Source: an archaeon
GTDB lineage: Archaea; Nanobdellota; Nanobdellia; Woesearchaeales; ARS49
Reading direction: 5' to 3'
NCBI GenBank assembly: GCA_016213425.1
Contig: JACRAI010000002.1
Span: forward strand, 1 to 6,617
Length of the DNA stretch: 6,617 bases
The position numbers were made by a program, and so were the translations under genes. Positions 1-5,383 of this stretch are shown in pieces (the first letter of the stretch is position 1; each line of letters starts with the position of its first letter). The notes under the pieces were generated by a model that had not been told where the DNA came from, searched no databases, and saw only the letters and a program-made list of their open reading frames with translations.

Positions 1-84
1 GACAGCAGTTACAGCAACATCATCCCTTTTATATTCTCTTAATGGTGTGTACAATTTTTCATTTTCTATTCTTAATATTTCCAT
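1..84 (-). CDS. 5' end of an unrecognised protein, cut by the window edge
   Basis: An open frame of 28 codons runs from an ATG at position 84 to the left edge without a stop. The peptide starts MEILRIENEKLYTPLREYK and is polar and charged, with no signal peptide or membrane segment in the visible part. I do not recognise the family. The start is well supported: a TATA-like box (107-114, TTAATATA on the minus strand) is centred about 26 nt upstream of the ATG, the distance expected for a leaderless archaeal transcript, and no Shine-Dalgarno site is present. The gene lies 53 nt downstream of the DUF5752-like gene on the same strand, but its own promoter suggests separate transcription. The frame and promoter are seen directly; the function is unknown. 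Confidence 0.6.
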   Translation of the reverse strand, partial: MEILRIENEKLYTPLREYKRDDVAVTAV

Positions 85-106
85 ATTCAGACTTAAAAAG
101 TACAGG

Positions 107-114
107 TATATTAA
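107..114 (-). promoter_or_regulatory. TATA-like box for the left-edge gene
   Basis: The minus strand reads TTAATATA, centred 26-27 nt before the ATG at 84. This geometry predicts transcription starting at or next to the start codon, giving a leaderless mRNA. The promoter lies in the spacer after the stop of the upstream gene at 138. Confidence 0.5.
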
Positions 115-121
115 GTTTTTG

Positions 122-137
122 ACAAAAATTTAAAAAT
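122..137 (-). terminator. Possible U-tract terminator after the DUF5752-like gene
   Basis: Directly after the TAG stop (138-140) the minus strand has two runs of five T separated by three A. Oligo-T runs without a hairpin are typical archaeal termination signals. T runs are common in such AT-rich DNA, so this is only a candidate. Confidence 0.3.
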
Positions 138-437
138 CTATTTTAAACGAGTTGTAGAAAAAGGACTTCTTTTTAACTGCTTAAGTCTTGCATCAATTTG
201 TCTCTTCATAAAATGTTTAGTTCTTATTTCACGAATTTGTTGAGCTAAATCAATATCTCCAAAAACACGCATCATCCAATTGCTGAAATCTCCTTTTGCT
301 TGATGATACCTAAATGCAGATTCAGAAATCATAGGAAGCATTTTAGACAAACCTTTAATAGTTGTTGCTGATTTACCATCAACTTCTAAACCTTGCTCTT
401 CGGGAGCTTCACGAAGCATTCTTAGATTTTTATGCAT
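138..437 (-). CDS. Small DUF5752-like protein of unknown function
   Basis: A complete 99-residue protein. The recognisable core is AFRYH (41-45), then GDFSNWM (49-55), VFGD (58-61) and LAQQIREI (64-71). This pattern (an aromatic-x-H element, then GDF-x-NW, then a GD..LA..IR helix) matches my memory of the archaeal DUF5752 family, often found in small archaeal proteins and as an accessory module; its biochemical role is not established. The C-terminal third is very basic (about ten Lys/Arg between 73 and 99), which could allow nucleic-acid contact; that is inference. There is no signal peptide or membrane segment. The ATG at 437 has a TATA box (461-468) centred about 27 nt upstream and no SD site, consistent with leaderless expression. 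It is divergent from the plus-strand cluster beginning at 550. The family call is from memory and should be treated as moderate. Confidence 0.6.
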   Translation of the reverse strand: MHKNLRMLREAPEEQGLEVDGKSATTIKGLSKMLPMISESAFRYHQAKGDFSNWMMRVFGDIDLAQQIREIRTKHFMKRQIDARLKQLKRSPFSTTRLK

Positions 438-445
438 GAATTAAA

Positions 446-484
446 ACAAGTATTTGAGCCTTATAAATTAGAGTACATACTTGT
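446..484. repeat. 8-bp inverted repeat flanking a promoter
   Basis: ACAAGTAT at 446-453 and its exact reverse complement ATACTTGT at 477-484 are separated by 23 bp. They bracket the TATA box of the minus-strand gene in the divergent spacer 438-549. Centre-to-centre spacing is 31 bp, about three helical turns, so both arms face the same side of the DNA. This fits an operator bound by a dimeric regulator, but a short AT-rich repeat can also arise by chance. Confidence 0.4.
461..468 (-). promoter_or_regulatory. TATA box for the DUF5752-like gene
   Basis: The minus strand reads ATTTATAA, centred 27-28 nt before the ATG at 437, which implies a leaderless transcript. The box lies between the two arms of an 8-bp inverted repeat (446-453 and 477-484), a possible operator. 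Confidence 0.55.
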
Positions 485-501
485 CGTTTTTGAGTCAAAA
501 G

Positions 502-510
502 ATATAAAAA
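502..510 (+). promoter_or_regulatory. TATA box for the acyltransferase/ligase cluster
   Basis: ATATAAAAA lies about 44 nt before the GTG at 550. An archaeal start 25-27 nt downstream of the box centre would be near position 531, leaving a leader of about 19 nt that carries the SD site at 539-545. This predicted start lies downstream of the in-frame TTG at 526 and so argues against that codon as the translation start. Confidence 0.5.
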
Positions 511-538
511 GAAGAAATATATCAATTGAATAAAAAAA

Positions 539-545
539 AGAGGTG
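539..545 (+). promoter_or_regulatory. Shine-Dalgarno site that decides the GTG start at 550
   Basis: AGAGGTG, complementary to the archaeal 16S 3' end (GGAGGTGATC type), ends 4 nt before GTG at 550. The longer reading from TTG at 526 would place this ribosome site inside the coding region. Confidence 0.6.
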
Positions 546-549
546 TATA

Positions 550-780
550 GTGGCAATAGAAGATAAAGTAGATGCTTTAAATTATAGACTTTTCAAGAAA
601 TTATATGAATCTAAACTTACTGCTCAAAGAGAAATACATAATATGCCTCCTCAAACAAAAAAATATTTCAGAGTCTTAATCAGCAAGTACGAAAATATTC
701 TTTATGATTTATACAAGAAACCAGGAACATTTGATACATACTTTGAAAAATACTGCAGAGAAACAACTAAGATAGGGTAA
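550..780 (+). CDS. Small unknown charged helical protein heading the acyl-transfer cluster
   Basis: A 76-residue protein if started at GTG 550, which has an SD site (539-545) directly upstream; a frame from TTG 526 would add eight residues (MNKKKRCI) but lacks an SD and probably lies before the transcription start. The sequence is hydrophilic, lysine- and tyrosine-rich and probably helical, with elements such as ALNYRLFKKLYE and KYENILYDLYKK; it has no membrane segment, Cys pair or catalytic motif that I recognise. The family is unknown to me. It ends 13 nt before the acyltransferase ATG and that spacer holds the next SD site, so the two are almost certainly co-transcribed. A role with the acyltransferase and ligase, for example as a small partner, is inferred only from position. 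It does not contain the DSL serine motif of an acyl carrier protein. Confidence 0.7.
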   Translation: MAIEDKVDALNYRLFKKLYESKLTAQREIHNMPPQTKKYFRVLISKYENILYDLYKKPGTFDTYFEKYCRETTKIG

Positions 781-783
781 AAA

Positions 784-788
784 AGGTG
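784..788 (+). promoter_or_regulatory. Shine-Dalgarno site of the acyltransferase gene
   Basis: AGGTG ends 5 nt before the ATG at 794, within the 13-nt gap after the preceding stop codon. It supports that ATG as the start and independent ribosome loading within the cluster. Confidence 0.6.
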
Positions 789-793
789 CATTA

Positions 794-1348
794 ATGACTT
801 GGTTGTGGACTTGGAAGATAATATTAAGCGGCAACAAGTCTAGAATTAAAAATGTTAAAGGTTTAGAAAAAGTACCTGAAGAGCCATACTTGTTAGTTAG
901 CAATCACAATGGATATTATGATGCTCCCGTTCTATTATTAATTTTACTAAAAAACAAACCAATTCATTTTATCGCGAGAAGACTCTGGTATAGTTTTGTT
1001 TATTTAAAATGGTTTCAGTGTATAGAAGAAAAAACTGGCGCTGTCAAAAAAGGTGTCGGATATATTAAGAAAGGCGAAAGCATAATAATAATGCCAGAAT
1101 CAAGAATTAACACAACAAACTTAATCTCAGAATACAAAACTGGTGCTGCAACAATAGCATTATTGAGCGGAGTTAAAGTGTTGCCTGTAGGAATAAAAGG
1201 CGATAAAAAACTAGAAATAAATATAGGTAAACCATTCAAATATCAAAAAATGAATGGACAAATACCTTTGGAAAAAAGAAGAAAAATCATGAATGAAATA
1301 ATGAGCAAAATTGCAAAGCTAAGCAGCAAAAGAATAAAATGGATATAA
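794..1348 (+). CDS. HX4D glycerolipid-type acyltransferase (PlsC/Aas-like)
   Basis: A 184-residue lysophospholipid acyltransferase (LPLAT) family protein that would move an acyl group from a thioester donor to a hydroxyl acceptor at the membrane. Seen: the catalytic motif NHNGYYD with H38 and D43 (HX4D); ARRLWY (61-66) in the position of motif II; MPESRINTTNL (100-110) as motif III; VLPVGIKG (129-136) as motif IV. Motif III is of the shorter FPEGRITTTG form seen in Aas-type 2-acylglycerophosphoethanolamine acyltransferases rather than the FPEGTRS of PlsC, with Ser replacing the usual Gly. Length is near that of a minimal LPLAT domain. A hydrophobic stretch after D43 (PVLLLILL) could make membrane contact. 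It overlaps the AMP-forming ligase by 10 nt, suggesting translational coupling and a joint pathway. The true acceptor is unknown: archaeal membranes are mainly ether-linked, so the target may be a glycolipid, a small metabolite or scavenged host lipid. The family is certain; the substrate is not. Confidence 0.85.
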   Translation: MTWLWTWKIILSGNKSRIKNVKGLEKVPEEPYLLVSNHNGYYDAPVLLLILLKNKPIHFIARRLWYSFVYLKWFQCIEEKTGAVKKGVGYIKKGESIIIMPESRINTTNLISEYKTGAATIALLSGVKVLPVGIKGDKKLEINIGKPFKYQKMNGQIPLEKRRKIMNEIMSKIAKLSSKRIKWI

Positions 1349-2766
1349 ATAAATTAAAAACATTAACTGAAGAATTAATAACACACAAGCAGAATGTAAA
1401 ATTAAGAGCGACCGTCAGATATTTATTATCACACACTAAAGTGTATAAAGAAATTTTTGAAGAAAGAAAAATTGATTGGTACGATATACAAACTATTGAT
1501 GATTGGACAAAATTGCCATTAGTAACAAAGAAAAGTTACTTGACAAATCCTGAAGATTTTATTGTAAAAGTTAACGAAGACGATGCAGTACAAGTTTACC
1601 AAGCATATCATGAATATATTGATTTTAACTGCAGTGTTTTTTTAAAAAAAATATTTAAAAGGACAAAACTAAAAGAAGAAGTTAAAGAATTCTTCACACC
1701 TAAAATACCGATATTTTCTGGAGGGACTGAAGCAGGAAAGCCTTCGGTTGTTTTCATGACTGAGATGCAAAGAAAACAATTGTGCGAAGATATTGAAATA
1801 ATAATGAAAATGTGGAGCAATTACTTAGATAGAAAAATTATTGGAATGAATTTATTTCCGTACGGACCTCATCTGGCCTGGCAAGGCATTAATCACGCAT
1901 TTGATGAAATTGCAGATATGAACTTATGCACTGCTGCCGGAAGAGCTATGAGTACAGAACAATTGATTAAAATAGCAAAGAATTTCCAACCAAACATGTT
2001 TGCGGGAATGAACAGTTATTTCAGACAAAGATTCCTTCCTGAAATAATAAAACAAAAAATAAAGCTTCCTGAAAAAATAATTTTTGTTAACGGCGCAGAA
2101 AAACTTTTGAGTGAAGAAAGAAAACAAATAAAAGAATTAAGTCAAAAAGCAGGCGTAAAAGAACTGGTCGTTTTAGACATGTACGGTGCTTCTGAATTAA
2201 AAAGCGGATTAATGGCCGAATGTAAGGAAAACTCTGGATTTCACCAGATACAACCATTTAACACAATACTGAAAACAGTAGAGTGTGGCGAAGAGAGAAA
2301 AGGATTAATTGAAGAATGGGAATTTAAAGAAAAAGGATACTCTGTCTTGTGGAATCTTGATGGCGCAGGAACAAAACTAGAAGGATACTTGTTAGGAGAT
2401 GTTTGGGAAATAACAAATCAAAGATGCAACTGCGGACTTTCTGTGCCTACAATTAAGCATGTAGATAGAATAAGAAATGTAGAAGCTCAACTGAAATTAA
2501 CCGGAATAGTTGAAGGTAAAGTGAAGGGAACAAGAATAAATTTAAGTGAGTTAAGAAATAAAATTTTAGGAATAAAAGAAGTTACAGAAGTACAAGTTGT
2601 TGCAGAAAAAAACAAATTAAGATTATACATCATAGGAAATAAAAAGGTGAAGTCAAGTATAGAAAAAGTCTTAAAAGGAGAAGAACTTAAACCAGAAATA
2701 AAGTTCATAAGCTTAGATAGTTTAGAAAAAGGAAAGCTGAAATTTGAGGGAATTATCATAAAATGA
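1339..2766 (+). CDS. PaaK/CapK-like AMP-forming acyl-CoA ligase family protein
   Basis: A 475-residue adenylate-forming enzyme close to the phenylacetate-CoA ligase/CapK group, expected to activate a carboxylic acid as an acyl-AMP and pass it to a thiol or another acceptor. Seen in order: LPLVTKKSY (59-67), the N-terminal PaaK-type element; FSGGTEAGKPS (126-136), the phosphate-binding loop; NGAEKLL (251-257); MYGASE (281-286), the A5 adenylate motif; GYLLGDVWEI (349-358) with the conserved GD; CNCG (363-366), a Cys pair placed before the hinge as in PaaK-type proteins; HVDRIRNV (374-381) at the hinge; and a C-terminal lysine element LEKGKLK (462-468). The ATG overlaps the end of the acyltransferase by 10 nt and has no clear SD site, so translation is probably coupled. 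The phosphate loop and hinge depart from the usual SSGTTGKP and GR-x-DD, so the substrate cannot be read from sequence. The neighbouring acyltransferase suggests a fatty or other acyl substrate; that is inference. Confidence 0.82.
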   Translation: MDINKLKTLTEELITHKQNVKLRATVRYLLSHTKVYKEIFEERKIDWYDIQTIDDWTKLPLVTKKSYLTNPEDFIVKVNEDDAVQVYQAYHEYIDFNCSVFLKKIFKRTKLKEEVKEFFTPKIPIFSGGTEAGKPSVVFMTEMQRKQLCEDIEIIMKMWSNYLDRKIIGMNLFPYGPHLAWQGINHAFDEIADMNLCTAAGRAMSTEQLIKIAKNFQPNMFAGMNSYFRQRFLPEIIKQKIKLPEKIIFVNGAEKLLSEERKQIKELSQKAGVKELVVLDMYGASELKSGLMAECKENSGFHQIQPFNTILKTVECGEERKGLIEEWEFKEKGYSVLWNLDGAGTKLEGYLLGDVWEITNQRCNCGLSVPTIKHVDRIRNVEAQLKLTGIVEGKVKGTRINLSELRNKILGIKEVTEVQVVAEKNKLRLYIIGNKKVKSSIEKVLKGEELKPEIKFISLDSLEKGKLKFEGIIIK

Positions 2767-2791
2767 AGACAAACTTACTAACGTGCGTAGC

Positions 2792-2818
2792 CTTCATTTT
2801 GGTGGCACCAAAATGAAG
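2792..2818. repeat. Perfect 13+13 bp palindrome containing the cmk start codon
   Basis: CTTCATTTTGGTG (2792-2804) and its exact reverse complement CACCAAAATGAAG (2806-2818) are separated by a single G. The second arm holds the ATG of cmk (2813-2815). As RNA it can form an 11-bp stem with a 5-nt loop (UGGCA), burying the start codon and most of the GGTGG that could act as its ribosome site. As DNA it is an ideal two-fold operator. Either way it is placed to control cmk. Confidence 0.75.
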
Positions 2819-3355
2819 ATAACCGTATCTGGAAATTTAGGAAGTGGCAAAAGCACTGTCGCAAAAATGCTAGCCAAAAAATACAATTTAAAGCATTACT
2901 CAACAGGAGATTTTATGCGAAAAATGGCTGAGGATAGAGGAATTACATTGTTAGAATTATCCAAAATCGCCGACAAAGATAAACGAATCGATAAAGAAAT
3001 AGATAACATGACTAAAAGTTTAACAAAAGAAGATAATTTTGTCATGGATTCAAGATTAGCGTTTCATTTCCTGCCTGAAAGTATTAAAATCTTTTTAAAA
3101 GTCAGTCCAGATGTTTCCGCAAAAAGAATATTCAAAGAAGGAAGAAAAGACGAAAAATATAATGTTGATTTAGAAAAAACAAAACAAAACATTCTAACAA
3201 GATTTGAGTCGGAAAGAAAAAGATACGCTGAATATTACGGAATAGATTATACCCAAGAAAAACATTATGATTTAGTGGTTGATACAGATAATAAAACACC
3301 TGAAGAAGTTCTTAATAAAATTGTTGAGTATATTGAAAAAAACAAGAAAGTTTAA
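2813..3355 (+). CDS. cmk: Cytidylate kinase, archaeal type
   Basis: Transfers phosphate from ATP to CMP or dCMP, feeding CDP and dCDP to RNA, DNA and CDP-linked lipid synthesis in the cytoplasm. Starting at ATG 2813 the protein has 180 residues, usual for archaeal Cmk. Seen: the Walker A loop GNLGSGKST (7-15) at the very N-terminus; YSTGDFMRKMAEDRG (29-43), the monophosphate-binding segment; DSRLAFHF (79-86), equivalent to the EGRLA element; and the arginine-rich lid plus family signature RKRYAEYYGIDY (135-146), followed by YDLVVDT (152-158). A GTG 30 nt upstream would add ten residues (MRSLHFGGTK) not found in the family, so ATG 2813 is preferred. The gene follows the ligase by 46 nt with no TATA box at the leaderless distance, so it is probably read from upstream, and its start codon sits in a perfect palindrome (2792-2818). 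Function is confident. Confidence 0.92.
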   Translation: MKITVSGNLGSGKSTVAKMLAKKYNLKHYSTGDFMRKMAEDRGITLLELSKIADKDKRIDKEIDNMTKSLTKEDNFVMDSRLAFHFLPESIKIFLKVSPDVSAKRIFKEGRKDEKYNVDLEKTKQNILTRFESERKRYAEYYGIDYTQEKHYDLVVDTDNKTPEEVLNKIVEYIEKNKKV

Positions 3356-3358
3356 AAA
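3351..3358 (+). promoter_or_regulatory. TATA-like box for the FKBP gene
   Basis: TTTAAAAA overlaps the cmk stop codon and is centred 27-28 nt before the FKBP ATG at 3382. The spacer has no good SD site, so the FKBP message may be leaderless. The box is weak and AT-rich by nature, hence moderate confidence. Confidence 0.4.
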
Positions 3359-3381
3359 CAAACTATCTTTTCGGATTCTTA

Positions 3382-4038
3382 ATGATTCAAGACAAAACAT
3401 TCATAGAAGTTGAATACACTGGAAGATTAAAAGATGACAACAAAATTTTTGACACCACAAATGAAGAGTTAGCAAAAAAAGAAGGAATTCATAATAAAAA
3501 CGCCAGTTATGGTCCAGTAGTTGTGTGTGTAGGACAGGGGCAATTAGTTAAAGGAATTGAAGAAGAACTAAAAGGTAAAAAAGAAGGAAAATACATTTTT
3601 GATTTGAAACCTGAAAATGCTTTTGGAAAAAAAAGCACTCAATTAATTCAGTTAATGCCTACAAGTAAATTGTTAAAAGAAAAAATTCAACCAGTGCCGG
3701 GGTTGCAATTAAATATTGACGGAAATATTGCAATAGTTAGAAGTGTAAGCGGGGGAAGAACTGTTGTAGATTTTAATCATCCATTAGCGGGCAAAGAAGT
3801 TGTTTATGAAGTTGAAGTGAAAAGAATACTTACTGATCCTAAAGAAAAAATTGAAGGCTTGCTTGGCAGATTAGGATTAGAAACAAGTGTTGAAGTCAAA
3901 GATAGAACGGCAGAGATCAAAACAAAAAATGAAATTCCTAAAGAGTCTCAAGAAGAATTAAAGAAGTATTTAAAAGAGCTTGTTGAAGTCGAAATTAACT
4001 TCGTTACTGGCGAACATAAAAATTTAAATACTGTGTAA
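3382..4038 (+). CDS. FKBP-type peptidyl-prolyl isomerase with insert-in-flap domain
   Basis: A 218-residue cytoplasmic prolyl cis-trans isomerase and chaperone of the archaeal long FKBP (SlyD-like) group. Seen: the FKBP N-terminal strand [20 protein letters not shown] (7-26); [20 protein letters not shown] (51-70), containing the conserved GQ-x-V-GIE-x-L-GM-type segment; LKPENAFG (75-82), where the flap enters the inserted domain (about 83-128), which carries chaperone activity in relatives; and [18 protein letters not shown] (129-146), the return to the FKBP core. Residues 150-218 form the extra C-terminal alpha/beta domain known from archaeal FKBPs of about 26 kDa. There are no signal peptide or metal-binding His-rich tail, unlike bacterial SlyD. 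It lies 26 nt after cmk with a possible promoter of its own, and 25 nt before ftsZ. The fold is confident; client proteins are unknown. Confidence 0.92.
   Translation: MIQDKTFIEVEYTGRLKDDNKIFDTTNEELAKKEGIHNKNASYGPVVVCVGQGQLVKGIEEELKGKKEGKYIFDLKPENAFGKKSTQLIQLMPTSKLLKEKIQPVPGLQLNIDGNIAIVRSVSGGRTVVDFNHPLAGKEVVYEVEVKRILTDPKEKIEGLLGRLGLETSVEVKDRTAEIKTKNEIPKESQEELKKYLKELVEVEINFVTGEHKNLNTV
4023..4030 (+). promoter_or_regulatory. Weak TATA-like box before ftsZ
   Basis: TTTAAATA inside the end of the FKBP gene would place transcription start near 4053, exactly at the SD site of ftsZ, giving a leader of about 11 nt. Read-through from upstream is equally possible. Confidence 0.25.
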
Positions 4039-4052
4039 AGTAAATAAATATA

Positions 4053-4059
4053 GAGGGTG
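4053..4059 (+). promoter_or_regulatory. Shine-Dalgarno site of ftsZ
   Basis: GAGGGTG ends 4 nt before the ATG at 4064 and fixes that start. It is one of the strongest ribosome sites in the window, in keeping with high expression of ftsZ. Confidence 0.65.
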
Positions 4060-4063
4060 TTTT

Positions 4064-5149
4064 ATGGAGTTTCAACGTTTGAACAACGCGCAAGATAATG
4101 CTACATATTCAGATACTGAACTGCAAGAATTACTTGCTTCTCATAGAGCTACAATTAAAGTAGTAGGCTGCGGAGGCGGTGGAAACAACACCATTGATAG
4201 AATTTCTGAAGTAGGAATTAAAGGCGCAGAAACAATCGCAATTAACACTGATGCTCAAGACTTGTTATATACTTCTGCTGACAAAAAAATTCTGATAGGT
4301 AGAGAATTAACTAAAGGAATGGGAGCTGGAAGCAATCCAAAAATAGGCGAAGATGCGGCTAGAGAAAATGAACGAGATATAAAAAATGCAGTTCAAGGCG
4401 CAGACATGGTATTCATTACTTGCGGATTAGGCGGAGGAACAGGTACAGGAAGCGCTCCAGTAGTTGCAGATGTAGCAAAAAAATTAGGCGCGTTAACAAT
4501 AGGAATATTCACCATTCCTTTCACGATGGAAGGAAACAAAAGATACCAAAATGCAGTTTATGGTTTAGAAAGATTAGAACCCCACCTTGATACTTTAATA
4601 GTTATTCCAAACGACAAACTAGTAGAATTAGCACCAGACTTGCCATTGCAAACAGCATTCAAAATAGCTGACGAAATATTAACTAATGCAGTTAAAGGAA
4701 TAGCAGAACTAGTAACTAAAGCAGGACTAGTAAATCTTGATTTTGCAGATATTAGAGCGATAATGCAGGACGGAGGCGTTGCACTAATAGGTGTAGGAGA
4801 AAGCGACAGCGAAAACAGAGCAACAGAAGCAGTAGATAAAGCAGTGCAAAATCCATTACTCGACGTTGACATTACAGGTGCAACAGGTGCATTAATTAAT
4901 ATTTCTGGAAACAAAGATATGACGTTAAGTGAAGCAAAAAAAGTTGTTGAAACAATAAGTGAAAAATTAAGTGATGACGCCAAAATTATTTGGGGAGCAC
5001 AAATATATGAAGACTTGGGAAGAACTTTACGAGTTATGTTAATAGTAACAGGAGTTCAAAGCCCGCAAATATTCGGTCCAGGAAAAAGACTAACAGACGT
5101 TCAAAAAAGCGAAATAGAAAACGAATTAGGAATAGAATTCGTGAATTAA
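4064..5149 (+). CDS. ftsZ: Cell division GTPase FtsZ, archaeal FtsZ1 type
   Basis: A 361-residue tubulin-fold GTPase that polymerises at mid-cell and organises the division ring. Seen: a short N-terminal tail (1-28); the nucleotide-binding start [14 protein letters not shown] (33-46); INTDAQDL (60-67); the tubulin signature [10 protein letters not shown] (123-132); FTIPFTMEG (149-157); IPNDKL (181-186); and the T7 synergy loop NLDFADIRA (224-232) with D226 and D229, needed for GTP hydrolysis across the filament interface. All key residues are present, so the protein should be active. The segments [20 protein letters not shown] and [10 protein letters not shown], and the genomic position before secE, match the FtsZ1 rather than the FtsZ2 group. 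The tail after the core is very short (about 25 residues, ending ELGIEFVN), leaving little room for a long linker to membrane anchors. It has its own SD site and is 25 nt from the FKBP gene. Confidence 0.96.
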   Translation: MEFQRLNNAQDNATYSDTELQELLASHRATIKVVGCGGGGNNTIDRISEVGIKGAETIAINTDAQDLLYTSADKKILIGRELTKGMGAGSNPKIGEDAARENERDIKNAVQGADMVFITCGLGGGTGTGSAPVVADVAKKLGALTIGIFTIPFTMEGNKRYQNAVYGLERLEPHLDTLIVIPNDKLVELAPDLPLQTAFKIADEILTNAVKGIAELVTKAGLVNLDFADIRAIMQDGGVALIGVGESDSENRATEAVDKAVQNPLLDVDITGATGALINISGNKDMTLSEAKKVVETISEKLSDDAKIIWGAQIYEDLGRTLRVMLIVTGVQSPQIFGPGKRLTDVQKSEIENELGIEFVN

Positions 5150-5152
5150 AAC

Positions 5153-5216
5153 AATTGTTCTGTCACAGTATTACTAAATTCATTAATTCTTATACTCCTT
5201 GAATGACAAAACAATT
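5153..5216. repeat. 13-bp inverted repeat (one mismatch) just after ftsZ
   Basis: AATTGTTCTGTCA (5153-5165) pairs with TGACAAAACAATT (5204-5216) except for one position, enclosing 38 bp that are T-rich on the plus strand. It begins four bases after the ftsZ stop. It could be a 3'-end stem-loop that stabilises or ends the ftsZ message, or a decayed small inverted-repeat element; the sequence alone does not decide. Confidence 0.5.
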
Positions 5217-5232
5217 AATTCTCAAAGTTTGT

Positions 5233-5342
5233 TTGAAATCTTTTCAGAAAAACTGCAAAGTTTTCAAAAAAAAGCTGGAAAACTGAAAATCTTGCAGAAA
5301 TCTTGAAAAGGTTTCAAAATAATTGAAAGATTTTCAAGAAAA
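5233..5342. repeat. Array of five phased 15-bp dyads (TTGAAA-N3-TTTCAA) with A-rich linkers
   Basis: Five related 15-bp units start at 5233, 5253, 5283, 5303 and 5323: TTGAAATCTTTTCAG, CTGCAAAGTTTTCAA, CTGAAAATCTTGCAG, TTGAAAAGGTTTCAA and TTGAAAGATTTTCAA. Each is a near-palindrome with a 3-bp centre. Start-to-start distances are 20, 30, 20 and 20 bp, and the linkers (AAAAA, a 15-bp A-rich one, AAATC, AATAA, GAAAA) are purine- and mostly A-rich. Units one, four and five fit the consensus best. All units face the same side of the helix, as expected for a cooperative protein-binding array. The 20-bp period is not a multiple of three, so this is not coding. Function unknown. The last two units also form one long hairpin (5302-5317 with 5323-5338, two mismatches). 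Confidence 0.7.
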
Positions 5343-5354
5343 GTCTAGAAAGCC

Positions 5355-5362
5355 AATTAAAA
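5355..5362 (+). promoter_or_regulatory. Weak TATA-like box for the small membrane protein gene
   Basis: AATTAAAA is centred 25-26 nt before the ATG at 5384 and lies 13 bp after the last full dyad of the array. No SD site precedes the ATG, so a leaderless message is the most likely form. Confidence 0.35.
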
Positions 5363-5383
5363 GACTCAGATTTACTATTTGGA

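Noticed and set aside
526..549. TTG start for the small protein at 550-780
   Set aside because: It probably lies upstream of the transcription start predicted from the TATA box at 502-510, has no SD, and a strong SD precedes the in-frame GTG at 550.
2783..2812. GTG start giving cytidylate kinase ten extra residues
   Set aside because: The extension (MRSLHFGGTK) is not a family feature; Walker A normally begins a few residues after the first Met, as it does from ATG 2813.
2767..2812. Separate TATA promoter for cmk
   Set aside because: No TATA-like stretch lies 24-30 nt before ATG 2813; that region is comparatively GC-rich and holds the palindrome instead.
4558..4983. 141-codon open frame antisense to ftsZ
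   Set aside because: It is a shadow of the ftsZ coding sequence, very rich in Ser, Ala and Leu with no SD or promoter of its own, and the sense protein is fully conserved.
5150..5159. 10-bp perfect palindrome AACAATTGTT right after the ftsZ stop
   Set aside because: Short AT-rich palindromes of this size are expected by chance; part of it is also the outer arm of the longer 13-bp inverted repeat.
5203..5286. Short ORF of 27 codons (ATG 5203), and an overlapping 35-codon frame from TTG 5199, in the ftsZ downstream spacer
   Set aside because: No SD or placed TATA box; both run into the 20-bp period array, whose repeat length is incompatible with codon structure, and the peptides have no domain-like pattern.
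5233..5342. CRISPR array
   Set aside because: Units are 15 bp and degenerate, linkers are 5 bp and A-rich rather than unique spacers, and there are no cas genes.
5150..5383. tRNA or other known structured RNA gene in the ftsZ downstream spacer
   Set aside because: I found no cloverleaf, no T-loop (GTTCRA) or CCA-type end and no match to any RNA family I know; the visible symmetry is explained by the inverted repeat and dyads.
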